Part shown: piece by piece, positions 1 through 5,475 of the stretch
How the letters are laid out: each line of letters opens with the position of its first letter
Position numbering within the stretch: the stretch's first letter is position 1
Assembly: GCA_003531115.1 (NCBI GenBank)
Contig: DQHT01000047.1
Span: 18,232 to 25,134 of the forward strand
DNA from: Bacteroidota bacterium
Lineage (GTDB): Bacteria > Bacteroidota > Bacteroidia > UBA8524
Length of the DNA: 6,903 bases
Direction of reading: 5' to 3'
Made by a program: the position numbers and the translations under genes
The notes under the pieces: generated by a model
Database searches by the model: none
Seen by the model: only the letters and a program-made list of their open reading frames with translations
What the model was told of the DNA's origin: nothing

Positions 1-700
1 CCCGTTTAAAATCAACAGTCATATTAAGTCCTGAAAGCATGCCAGTCATGAGTTGACCCGCCGCTTTGAACCAATATTCAAGATTTGCCGTGTCTTGTTG
101 AAATTTACTTGTTTCAAAACGGAAGGTCAATACATAATATTCACAACCCCAATTGCGGATGATCAATTTGTCGCCATTGTCGAAGACCACCGTCTCAATT
201 GCACTGATACTATCTGCTTGCAAAACAAAGGTCGTGTTGGGATAGTCTTCTTTCTGAATGACAGGCTCTGCCTGCCCTCTGACACAGTCCTTAGGTTGTT
301 TTTGATCAATTCCAGCCACCTTTTCCGGACTGTTTGCCAGGGAAACAGGGTCAATAAATGCAAATTTCTCAGCAGTTTTATTCGGTGTATTGTCCTGGTA
401 ATAATGGCTCGCCTGGATAGGCCCGTCCAATGAGTTGATCAATAGCCCAATGAAAATTAAAGGAAGGATCAATCCGACAGTCAGGAAAATAAGGCTAGCG
501 TAAAGTTTATTAATTGACTTTTTGATAATGAAAATATTTACCACAAGCAGGCTTAAGATTATTAGTCCCCAAACAGCCACTAAGAATGGATTCATTCCGG
601 AAAGGAAAACCTTGTATCCGAAATAAATAACAGCGGCCATAATCAGACTGCTTATCCAACTGTAGAGCGACATAGTCATAACGGAAACTATTTTTCTCAT
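1..700 (-). CDS. Hypothetical three-helix membrane protein, C-terminus cut by window edge
   Basis: I do not recognise a named family. The frame is open from the ATG at 700-698 to the left edge, giving 233 codons without a stop, so this is a real but incomplete gene. An in-frame TAA lies 12 bases before the ATG, which fixes the start near here. Residues about 12-34, 36-60 and 67-90 are strongly hydrophobic and predict three membrane helices. A soluble domain follows (about 91-233) with two cysteines, C139 (KDCVRGQAEP) and C186 (IRNWGCEYYVLTFRFET), which could form a disulfide if the domain is exported. The beta-rich block around residues 155-200 is the best conserved-looking part. An 11-codon upstream frame overlaps its start by ATGA (697-732). 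Being part of an inner-membrane protein with a periplasmic or cytoplasmic domain is inference; the function is unknown. Confidence 0.85.
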   Translation of the reverse strand, partial: MRKIVSVMTMSLYSWISSLIMAAVIYFGYKVFLSGMNPFLVAVWGLIILSLLVVNIFIIKKSINKLYASLIFLTVGLILPLIFIGLLINSLDGPIQASHYYQDNTPNKTAEKFAFIDPVSLANSPEKVAGIDQKQPKDCVRGQAEPVIQKEDYPNTTFVLQADSISAIETVVFDNGDKLIIRNWGCEYYVLTFRFETSKFQQDTANLEYWFKAAGQLMTGMLSGLNMTVDFKR

Positions 701-736
701 GGGCTTTGCATTTTAGCATCGGCGGCCTTCATTTTC

Positions 737-761
737 AAACCGTGATAATTCGTCACGGTTT
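737..761. other. Perfect 9-bp hairpin upstream of the membrane-protein gene
   Basis: The arms AAACCGTGA (737-745) and TCACGGTTT (753-761) are exact reverse complements around a 7-base loop. The hairpin ends 36 bases before the start codon of the membrane-protein gene on the minus strand. It has no T-run on either side, so an intrinsic terminator is unlikely. It could be a regulatory RNA structure or a protein-binding inverted repeat; the sequence alone does not decide. Confidence 0.55.
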
Positions 762-798
762 CATTTCCTTCCTGCTTAAGTCGTTGCTTGGGCTTACA

Positions 799-827
799 CC
801 AAAAGGTATTGGCATCTACACTTTTGG
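799..827. other. 7-bp inverted repeat after the toxin remnant
   Basis: CCAAAAG (799-805) and CTTTTGG (821-827) form a 7-bp stem with a 15-base loop, lying 21 bases past the stop codon of the PIN remnant on the minus strand. No U-tract follows on the minus strand. It may contribute to transcript end processing, but a chance palindrome is possible. Confidence 0.3.
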
Positions 828-847
828 TAGGTGCAGCTGCCTCCAAA

Positions 848-979
848 TCAACGATTTACAAGTTGTAATTTTGTCCAGTCTTCGATTTCAAGATTTACAA
901 GTCGGTCAAAGTCACTAACGTTTCTTGTTACTAACGTTAGATCGTTAAATATTGCTGTTGAACCAATTAACAAGTTTTC
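848..979 (-). pseudogene. Remnant of a VapC-like PIN-domain toxin, C-terminal third only
   Basis: The minus-strand frame from 979 to the TGA at 850-848 encodes about 43 residues beginning ENLLIGSTAIFND and continuing LTLVTRNVSDFDRLVNL to a QLVNR end. This is the typical end of VapC-type PIN ribonucleases, where a (D)LLIGSTAI helix is followed by the LTLVTRN strand. PIN toxins are usually about 130 residues, so roughly the first two thirds, with most catalytic acidic residues, are absent. The aspartate normally just before LLIG is replaced here by asparagine. There is no start codon, and a stop lies upstream in frame at 997-995. The remnant overlaps the 3' end of the antitoxin gene in another frame, so a deletion joined the two. 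No toxin activity is expected. Confidence 0.85.
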
Positions 980-1182
980 AATCCAGCTACAAACTCATCC
1001 GCAGATTGGTCAAGTTCCAATGCCCCGAATAATAACTTCCAGGAATTATCTTTAGCTTTTTTTGGTGTTTTCAATGAATTAGAGAGCTTAGCTATAAGTT
1101 CTAACTTGTTGTTGGGGCTTAAACTTTTAAGCAATGTAAAGTAGCTATCTATGAGGCTCGTGTTTATATCTGCTGCTTTCAT
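967..1182 (-). CDS. Antitoxin of a VapBC-type system, probably C-terminally truncated
   Basis: This 71-residue protein (MKAADINTSLIDSYFTLLKS...) has the form of the small helical antitoxins paired with PIN toxins in Bacteroidota: a KLELIAKLSNSLK helix, a tryptophan-containing linker (NSWKLLFGALEL), and a SADEFVAGLK tail. The tail normally continues as a charged toxin-binding stretch, but here the frame ends KTC-stop at the point where the toxin remnant begins in a different frame. I infer that the last residues were lost in the deletion that removed most of the toxin. The start is taken at the ATG 1182-1180; a GTG 37 codons upstream would add residues encoded by the repeat element and looks wrong. 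Two tandem TAAATTTG units lie 21-36 bases upstream. It may be an orphan antitoxin that still binds DNA or a related toxin, or it may be inactive. Confidence 0.75.
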   Translation of the reverse strand: MKAADINTSLIDSYFTLLKSLSPNNKLELIAKLSNSLKTPKKAKDNSWKLLFGALELDQSADEFVAGLKTC

Positions 1183-1203
1183 ACCGTGTCGTTTAGATTC
1201 ATA

Positions 1204-1219
1204 CAAATTTACAAATTTA
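1204..1219 (-). promoter_or_regulatory. Tandem TAAATTTG boxes upstream of the antitoxin
   Basis: Two adjacent copies of TAAATTTG (read on the minus strand) lie 21 bases before the antitoxin ATG. Each fits the Bacteroidota sigma-ABfr -7 consensus TAnnTTTG. A TTTTG lies about 23 bases upstream of the first box, slightly further than the usual 19-21. The tandem layout could also be an operator for antitoxin autoregulation. Both readings are inference. Confidence 0.4.
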
Positions 1220-1277
1220 AGCGGGCTTGCATGATTTCGTGTCAAAACGGGGATACTTTCAGAGCAAACGCAAGTCC

Positions 1278-1308
1278 AAGTTAAGTAATTCACTTCAGTT
1301 TGAAAACG
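1278..1308 (-). repeat. Intergenic repeat, copy 1
   Basis: On the minus strand this begins CGTTTTCAAACTGAAGTGAA and ends with TTAACTT. By eye it matches copy 2 (4100-4130) at 27 of 31 bases and copy 3 (5389-5419) at 23 of 31. It lies 95 bases upstream of the antitoxin ATG and just past the end of the orphan coding remnant. The inner part contains a weak -7-like box. No gene runs across it if the ATG at 1182 is the antitoxin start. Confidence 0.75.
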
Positions 1309-1323
1309 ATTTAAAGCACGAGT

Positions 1324-1506
1324 TTAGTGCAAGCGCCTCGAGTACTTCTTGCCATTCGCTTTTTGATAAGCCATGATTCCCCTTTGCTCCCAACCCCACC
1401 AAACGATCGCAACAATTCCATCAGGAAGCGTTGTTTCTGTGATCCACTCTCTCACCTTGTGATCAGTGAGCTCATCAACCGTCTTCTTGGCAGAAACAGA
1501 TTTTAC
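1324..1506 (-). pseudogene. Orphan C-terminal coding remnant in frame after the DUF4272 stop
   Basis: Directly after the TAG that ends the DUF4272 gene (1509-1507), the same frame stays open for 60 codons to a TAA at 1326-1324. The peptide looks like real protein: TVDELTDHKVREWITETTLP, then DGIVAIVWWGWEQRGIMAYQ, then a basic tail KKYSRRLH. It has no ATG until MAYQK, 16 codons from its end, and only one GTG, so it is unlikely to be translated whole by itself. Either it is the tail of another gene whose 5' part was replaced, or the TAG is a nonsense mutation in a longer gene. I favour the first because DUF4272 proteins commonly end soon after the WDD motif. I do not recognise the peptide's family. 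Confidence 0.6.
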
Positions 1507-2262
1507 CTATGTGCCTAAATCGGTGTCATCCCAATCGATACCCTTTGAAAGCATCCAGGTTAAAGAATGTCTTCGTTCGTGAATTGCCCCGCCATTTTCA
1601 ACCGGATCAAAGTCAGGCGGAACTGTATTACGACCTAATTGAGCACTTATTACTGCGTTATGCAAACAGTAAAATAAATCTTCTTTTTTTATCAAACTTT
1701 CTTCGGAAATGGTTTCCTTATTTTTTGTCCAGTTTTCAATAGTTTCGTCAAAAGGACAAGAGTAGTTTAACAAGATATCCTGTATTTGTTCCGCTGTCAT
1801 CATTTGTCCGTTTATTTCTGGTTCATGATAGCCAAAATACCAGGCCAATGGCCAGGCATTCTCAAACTTCCAACCTATGGTGTTTCTACATTCATCATCA
1901 TCCCGGGAAGAACTTAAGATCTTCTTTTCTTCGTCAGTCATAAATCGTTGAAGTTCATTTTCATCAACGAAATTCACTATTCTTTCGCTCGGTATGTTCG
2001 ATTCCGGAACCATAACCCAGAGTATCAGGGCTTTGAGCGCATTCAATCTCTTAGCGATTTCGATGGATGGTCGCATCTGTTTATCAAATTCGGTCGGCAA
2101 TGAACTGGCAGGTTTAAATCCCGCATCAAGACAAATAGAAAGGGTCTCAAGCCTGGCTTCTGTCATCCAGGGAACTTTCTTATAGGTTTCCAATAGATTT
2201 TCACTTGCCGACTGTTGGTTAGCATTTTCTTTTGAACCGAATAGTTTTTTAAGAATATTCAT
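1507..2262 (-). CDS. DUF4272 domain-containing protein
   Basis: This 251-residue soluble protein carries features of the DUF4272 family: an N-terminal ARLETLSICLDAGFKPASSLP block (residues about 36-56), a helix with IAKRLNALKALILW (69-82), the VDENELQRFMTDEEKKIL region (99-116), a WKFENAWPLAWYFG core (131-144), and a C-terminal ERRHSLTWM...WDD block (229-246). The family's molecular function is unknown to me; it is usually annotated only as a DUF. No signal peptide or membrane helix is seen, so it is probably cytoplasmic. The ATG at 2262-2260 begins MNILKKLFG and has no Shine-Dalgarno sequence, which is normal for Bacteroidota. A promoter-like pair lies about 100 bases upstream. Its TAG stop is followed at once by 60 open codons in the same frame. 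Confidence 0.85.
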   Translation of the reverse strand: MNILKKLFGSKENANQQSASENLLETYKKVPWMTEARLETLSICLDAGFKPASSLPTEFDKQMRPSIEIAKRLNALKALILWVMVPESNIPSERIVNFVDENELQRFMTDEEKKILSSSRDDDECRNTIGWKFENAWPLAWYFGYHEPEINGQMMTAEQIQDILLNYSCPFDETIENWTKNKETISEESLIKKEDLFYCLHNAVISAQLGRNTVPPDFDPVENGGAIHERRHSLTWMLSKGIDWDDTDLGT

Positions 2263-2364
2263 GGTGGTGTTTGTTTAAAATTGAAGTCTAAGGATCATGA
2301 ACTTGCCCTTAGTTTTTGGCTTTAATAGCACGATTTTTTATGTCAGTAAAAAGAGCAAGAGGAA

Positions 2365-2396
2365 CTAAATTATCAAATAAAGTACAAATGTCCAAA
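2365..2396 (-). promoter_or_regulatory. Candidate promoter for the DUF4272 gene
   Basis: On the minus strand TTTG (2396-2393) is followed after 20 bases by TAATTTAG (2372-2365), a seven-of-eight match to the Bacteroidota -33 TTTG / -7 TAnnTTTG promoter with normal spacing. It lies in the spacer between the type IX lipoprotein gene and the DUF4272 gene, leaving a leader of roughly 95 bases. Confidence 0.4.
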
Positions 2397-2426
2397 TCGA
2401 AGAACCAACCGCTGATAATCCCTGTA

Positions 2427-3263
2427 TTATTTTGTCTTTATAATTGTTGTTGTCTCCTTTTGATTGTTTGCCGCATCAATTAAAGTTAAATAAAAAATCC
2501 CTTCCGGCTGTCCGCTTAGATCAATTTTATTTTTGGTGCCGGTAAATTGTCCCTGAAGTACTGTCTTGCCGTTTAAATTCGTCACCTGGTAAGTGATTTT
2601 AGCTTTTTGCTGCAATTCAATGGTAATAAAATCGCTTGTCGGGTTTGGATAAGCTTTTGACAGGAATTCAAAATCATCGGGGTCTATTGGCGTAACTGCT
2701 TTTGACGTGTCAGCCAAAACTGGAGCTGTTTCCTGGAAATTCAAAAGGGTATCAGGTGCAATGCTGTCAATAATGGCAGAGAATAGATTTTTCAATTCCC
2801 TTTTGTCCGGATACAAGCGAATGACGTCTGCCGAGCGGTACCTTACGATTTTTTGATGTTGTCCGTTTTCAATTGCTCTTTCAATGAGCATCGTCTGTTC
2901 CCAGGCTGAATTAAGCCCATAAACCAGGTTGTTTGTGAGTTTGACTGCGTAAATAAAAAAGGATGTGTCATTGAAGGGTTGACTGAAATAATAGAGACCG
3001 CGAAACTTACAAACTGTTCCTTTGAAAAGCGTATCACCGTGTGAGCTGTTCGTAATGAGGTTATAATTTTTGAATGAGGAAATCGTCAAAACAAGCGTGT
3101 CCGTTCCTGATTTAATGACCAGTTTCTCTCCGAGAACAGCTGTCAGGTCACGATTACGTTTTGGAAAAGGACTGTCGAACGTTGTCTTTGGAAAATACTC
3201 GGCCCCGTCTCCGCAAGCAGAGAGCAAAATGATCAGCCAGAAAAATGGACTAAGCGACTTCAT
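2427..3263 (-). CDS. Lipoprotein with a type IX secretion C-terminal sorting domain
   Basis: This is a 278-residue protein with two sorting signals. The N-terminus MKSLSPFFWLIILLSACGDG has a short hydrophobic helix and a lipobox LSAC, predicting lipidation at C17. Residues about 203-278 form a type IX secretion tail (Por_Secre_tail type): AYPNPTSDFITIEL, a central TNLNGKTVLQGQF, and EGIFYLTLID. The region between (about 25-195) is not one I recognise; it is beta-rich and includes SGTDTLVLTISSF. The gene starts inside the stop codon of the DUF4184 gene (ATGA, 4-base overlap), so the two are probably translationally coupled. Having both a lipobox and a type IX tail is less common than a plain signal peptide with the tail. 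The expected location is the outer membrane or cell surface; the ligand or substrate is unknown. Confidence 0.85.
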   Translation of the reverse strand: MKSLSPFFWLIILLSACGDGAEYFPKTTFDSPFPKRNRDLTAVLGEKLVIKSGTDTLVLTISSFKNYNLITNSSHGDTLFKGTVCKFRGLYYFSQPFNDTSFFIYAVKLTNNLVYGLNSAWEQTMLIERAIENGQHQKIVRYRSADVIRLYPDKRELKNLFSAIIDSIAPDTLLNFQETAPVLADTSKAVTPIDPDDFEFLSKAYPNPTSDFITIELQQKAKITYQVTNLNGKTVLQGQFTGTKNKIDLSGQPEGIFYLTLIDAANNQKETTTIIKTK

Positions 3264-3988
3264 TTGACATTTGCTTTTGTAAGCCAGGGCGCAATTGTCA
3301 TTGACAATAATCCTGCGGAAATTGCCGTGACAATTACATTTCCATATTGTTTGATTTCAAGTCCGCTCAGAATTCTTGCCGCGATTATTGCTAAAGTCAG
3401 ACTCACAACAATTACCCAGTATTTCAAATTTATATTTCCATTTTCAATCTTATATGTCGGCAATTTGTAAATGGCAAAGGCAATCACAAGTCCACCGATT
3501 AAAGTCGATGAATGTTGTAAGAGTTTTAAGATCGGGATTTGTACACCGAATAAGTCAACCGAATTTTGTAAAGCTGGAATCGTCTGGACAAAATGGCCGT
3601 GTTCGTGCGTAAATCCGTCCCAAAAAATGTGGGATGCAGCACCGATTAGAATTGAAATTGTCACTACAAACCAATTTCTTTTGAAGTGGCTGTTCCATTC
3701 AAAATGATTAAACGGCGAAAATCTTGATTTTAAAATTGTTGGTAAATTGTCGAATAACTGGTCACGAACAATGTTATGAAAAATAAAAGCAAGCAGCAGT
3801 CCTAAGGGTAAGTCAAACCAAAATAGCCCGTCAAGGGTGTGACTATAATTGCTCTTTATTCGCATTCTTAAAAAGTATTCAAAGTCAGGTGTCAAACTGC
3901 CGATTACAAGTCCGGTCAATGAGAACCATTGTTTTGGTAAATACGTCAGTGGTAATACAATCGCTGGATGTGAAAAGGTAAATGGCAT
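3260..3988 (-). CDS. DUF4184 family integral membrane protein
   Basis: The 242-residue protein opens MPFTFSHPAIVLPL and continues TGLVIGSLTPDFEYFLRM, the hallmark start of DUF4184 proteins. Histidines and aspartates recur in family-like positions: H7 in the SHP motif, D35 in TPDFE, H50 in SHTL, H71, and a cluster H120/D124/H128/H130 in ASHIFWDGFTHEHG. Such an arrangement resembles membrane-bound zinc-dependent hydrolases, but metal binding and catalysis are inference. Hydrophobic segments near 60-75, 106-122, 160-175, 190-208 and 216-233 predict several membrane helices. The length is normal for the family. It is the first gene of a two-gene unit, with the type IX lipoprotein gene starting in its stop codon. 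Repeat copy 2 lies 111 bases upstream and could supply the promoter. Confidence 0.9.
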   Translation of the reverse strand: MPFTFSHPAIVLPLTYLPKQWFSLTGLVIGSLTPDFEYFLRMRIKSNYSHTLDGLFWFDLPLGLLLAFIFHNIVRDQLFDNLPTILKSRFSPFNHFEWNSHFKRNWFVVTISILIGAASHIFWDGFTHEHGHFVQTIPALQNSVDLFGVQIPILKLLQHSSTLIGGLVIAFAIYKLPTYKIENGNINLKYWVIVVSLTLAIIAARILSGLEIKQYGNVIVTAISAGLLSMTIAPWLTKANVK

Positions 3989-4099
3989 TTCTTTTTGTCA
4001 GTAAGGTATATCCGATCGTTGTTGTCTTTTTATAATGTATGATAATAGTTCACTACATAGGGTAGACATGGTACAAACGCTAGTCGAAAACGAAGGGTC

Positions 4100-4130
4100 A
4101 AGGTAAGAAATTCACTCCAGATTGAAAACG
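4100..4130 (-). repeat. Intergenic repeat, copy 2
   Basis: On the minus strand it begins CGTTTTCAATCTGGAGTGAA and ends with TTACCTT. It matches copy 1 at 27 of 31 bases by eye. It lies in the spacer between the small lipoprotein gene and the DUF4184 gene, 111 bases before the DUF4184 ATG. The flank towards 4177 has TTGGGCTTG followed by GTGTTGGCAG on the plus strand; the TTGGGCTTG and GTGTTG pieces recur beside copy 3. Confidence 0.75.
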
Positions 4131-4176
4131 AATTTGGGCTTGCGCGGTGTTGGCAGCTGTGTGTTTTCTTTTTCGT

Positions 4177-4545
4177 TCAGAATAAATTTTGGACTGTCAA
4201 TGTATCATTTTCAAAATTCACATGCACTCGATGTCCTTTCTCTACATACAATTCAGAACATATTGTGTCTATTGTAGTCAAAACACAAACTTTGCAAGTA
4301 CTCTCACCTTTTGTCTTGAAAGAATGCTCGACATTTATAGATGCTGAAATAAACTCACCATAATCTGGCAGATCAAAATCCTGTTTGTCGATGTAGTGAA
4401 TTACTCCAAAATTTTTCTGAAAGCTGACTCCTTTGATCTTGTCAATAGATCTTAACTCAACTGATATCCAAACATTATCCTTACTACAGCCGGATATCGC
4501 TAGGACGAGTGTGACGAAAATGCAAATGATATTTGGTCTACTCAT
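4177..4545 (-). CDS. Small hypothetical lipoprotein
   Basis: This 122-residue protein starts MSRPNIICIFVTLVLAISGC, a lipoprotein signal peptide with lipobox AISGC and lipidation predicted at C20. The mature part (about 100 residues) is polar and beta-rich, with three cysteines close together in STCKVCVLTTIDTIC (about residues 83-97), and it ends DTLTVQNLF. I do not recognise a family. It probably sits in the outer or inner membrane facing the periplasm. The ATG at 4545-4543 is preceded by TATATTTA about 30 bases upstream, close to a -7 box, but no convincing -33 box is seen at the right distance. The gene is separate from its neighbours, with 142 bases before it and 188 after it. Confidence 0.8.
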   Translation of the reverse strand: MSRPNIICIFVTLVLAISGCSKDNVWISVELRSIDKIKGVSFQKNFGVIHYIDKQDFDLPDYGEFISASINVEHSFKTKGESTCKVCVLTTIDTICSELYVEKGHRVHVNFENDTLTVQNLF

Positions 4546-4687
4546 ATTGCTACCAACTCGCTTATACCTGCCATAAATATACGCTTTACCCCCTACATTG
4601 GATCGCTAAACGCCACAAATTGACTTTCTTATAAGGTTTTTTTATCCAGGAAGTGATGCGCATATCAGACGCCCCTGGAGTTACCTG

Positions 4688-5295
4688 TCATCCATACGCA
4701 AAATAAACCGTCGTCGTTCCTTTTGATTTGGCGTATTCCAAAAAGCGTTTGAAGTTCCTCAGGTCCTGCCCAAAATTATTTCCGATATAGCCTTCGTCTT
4801 TATTAAAAATATTTACCCATTTGATCGTTCCCGGGCTTTTGACAGTTGAAGTCCCAATTCCTCATCTGATACTGTCAGGGGAAGTCTAATGGCGAGGTCC
4901 GAACGATGATCATAACCCGTATTGTACAGGTTTTCTGTTGGAGTTAAAGTGATTTCCTGATCTTTTTGATGAACAGAAATGCATCGGGCATTTTGGTAGG
5001 TTTCCTTATTTGTCTTAAAACCCGCTGCCTTTTTGTACGCGGAAAGTGCACCGTTTTTTGGCTGATAATTTCCAATGTATTCTGCCAGGTCAAGGTGTTT
5101 TTTTAAGGTCGCTCCGAGCGTATTTGGGCTAACATTGGCCTGGAGAATGGTGAGTTTATCAGTAATTTTCCAGGGGCCGTCTGTTAAATCAAATGTCAGC
5201 ACGATAATTTTATCTGGGTAAAAAAAAACCTCGGCCAATTGGGCTTCAGTCCATGGCCTTTTAAAAAGAAGCTTAATTTTTTTAAAGAGGTTCAT
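4688..5295 (-). pseudogene. Frameshifted gene, possible CdiI/DUF1436-like immunity protein
   Basis: The first frame, from the ATG at 5295-5293, encodes 160 residues: MNLFKKIKLLFKRPWTEAQL through residues SVSD-like LPLTVSDEELGLQLSK, then an unlikely tail ARERSNG and a stop at 4815-4813. The adjacent frame reads on naturally from the same point as SPGTIKWVNIFNKDEGY..., then GQDLRNFKRFLEYAKSKG, ending TTTVYFAYG with a TGA at 4690-4688. Inserting one A into the AAAA run at 4840-4837 restores LSK-SPGTIKW and a protein of about 202 residues. The ITLTPTENLYNTGY...LPLTVSDEELGLQL block (about 115-151) resembles the end of contact-dependent inhibition immunity proteins of the DUF1436 type, but I hold this assignment loosely. 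It has no signal peptide, so it is cytoplasmic. It could be a mutant gene, programmed slippage or a sequencing error. Confidence 0.75.
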
Positions 5296-5320
5296 GGTAA
5301 TGATCAAGTATTCAGGATTT

Positions 5321-5352
5321 CACAAAACGTTCTCCGCGCAGGCCCAGTGCGG
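5321..5352. repeat. Partial relative of the right-edge hairpin element
   Basis: CACAAAACGTTCTCCGCG followed by CAGGCC resembles CACAACGTTCCGCG ... CAGGCC in the right-edge element (6828-6856), with small insertions. CCGC (5334-5337) and GCGG (5349-5352) can form a short stem. It lies just upstream of the frameshifted gene on the minus strand. The relationship is by eye over a short span, so only moderately supported. Confidence 0.4.
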
Positions 5353-5388
5353 ATATTTACCATAAGCGCCAGACTGAAAACGGAATCT

Positions 5389-5419
5389 AAATTAGGCAAT
5401 AATCTTCAGTTTAGAAACG
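5389..5419 (-). repeat. Intergenic repeat, copy 3
   Basis: On the minus strand it begins CGTTTCTAAACTGAAG and ends CCTAATTT. It matches copy 1 at 23 of 31 bases by eye. It lies 93 bases upstream of the frameshifted gene's ATG, a placement close to those of copies 1 and 2. The last bases and the next one read TAATTTAG, the same box seen in the candidate promoter at 2365-2372. A further partial match, CGTTTTCAGTCTGG, follows immediately on the minus strand at about 5369-5382. Confidence 0.65.
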
Positions 5420-5437
5420 AAAGCGCAGCATTGGGCT

Positions 5438-5475
5438 TGGGCAGTGTTGTGCCCAGTTCTGTTCACAATAAGAAC
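5438..5475. other. Two adjacent hairpins just past the WG-repeat gene stop
   Basis: GTTC (5461-5464) and GAAC (5472-5475) flank a 7-base loop and abut the TAG of the WG-repeat gene. Next to it TGGGCA (5438-5443) and TGCCCA (5450-5455) form a 6-bp stem with a 6-base loop. Neither is followed by a U-tract on the minus strand, so they are not classical intrinsic terminators, but they could protect the 3' end or belong to the repeated spacer. Confidence 0.45.

Noticed and set aside
53..433. Plus-strand reading frame of 126 codons
   Set aside because: It lies opposite the open minus-strand membrane-protein gene and its translation lacks a coherent domain; the minus strand has the protein-like pattern.
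967..1293. Longer antitoxin from a GTG at 1293-1291 (108 residues)
   Set aside because: The extra 37 residues are encoded by the intergenic repeat and promoter-like boxes, have poor protein character, and the ATG at 1182 gives a typical antitoxin N-terminus.
4637..4679. TCCAGG/CCTGGA inverted repeat next to a T-run as a terminator
   Set aside because: On the minus strand, where all the genes lie, the stem is followed by an A-run, not a U-run, and the 23-base loop is long; it is not a terminator for these genes.
5293..5307. TTG start at 5307 for the frameshifted gene
   Set aside because: An ATG four codons downstream (5295) gives the natural MNLFKK start and nothing supports the TTG.
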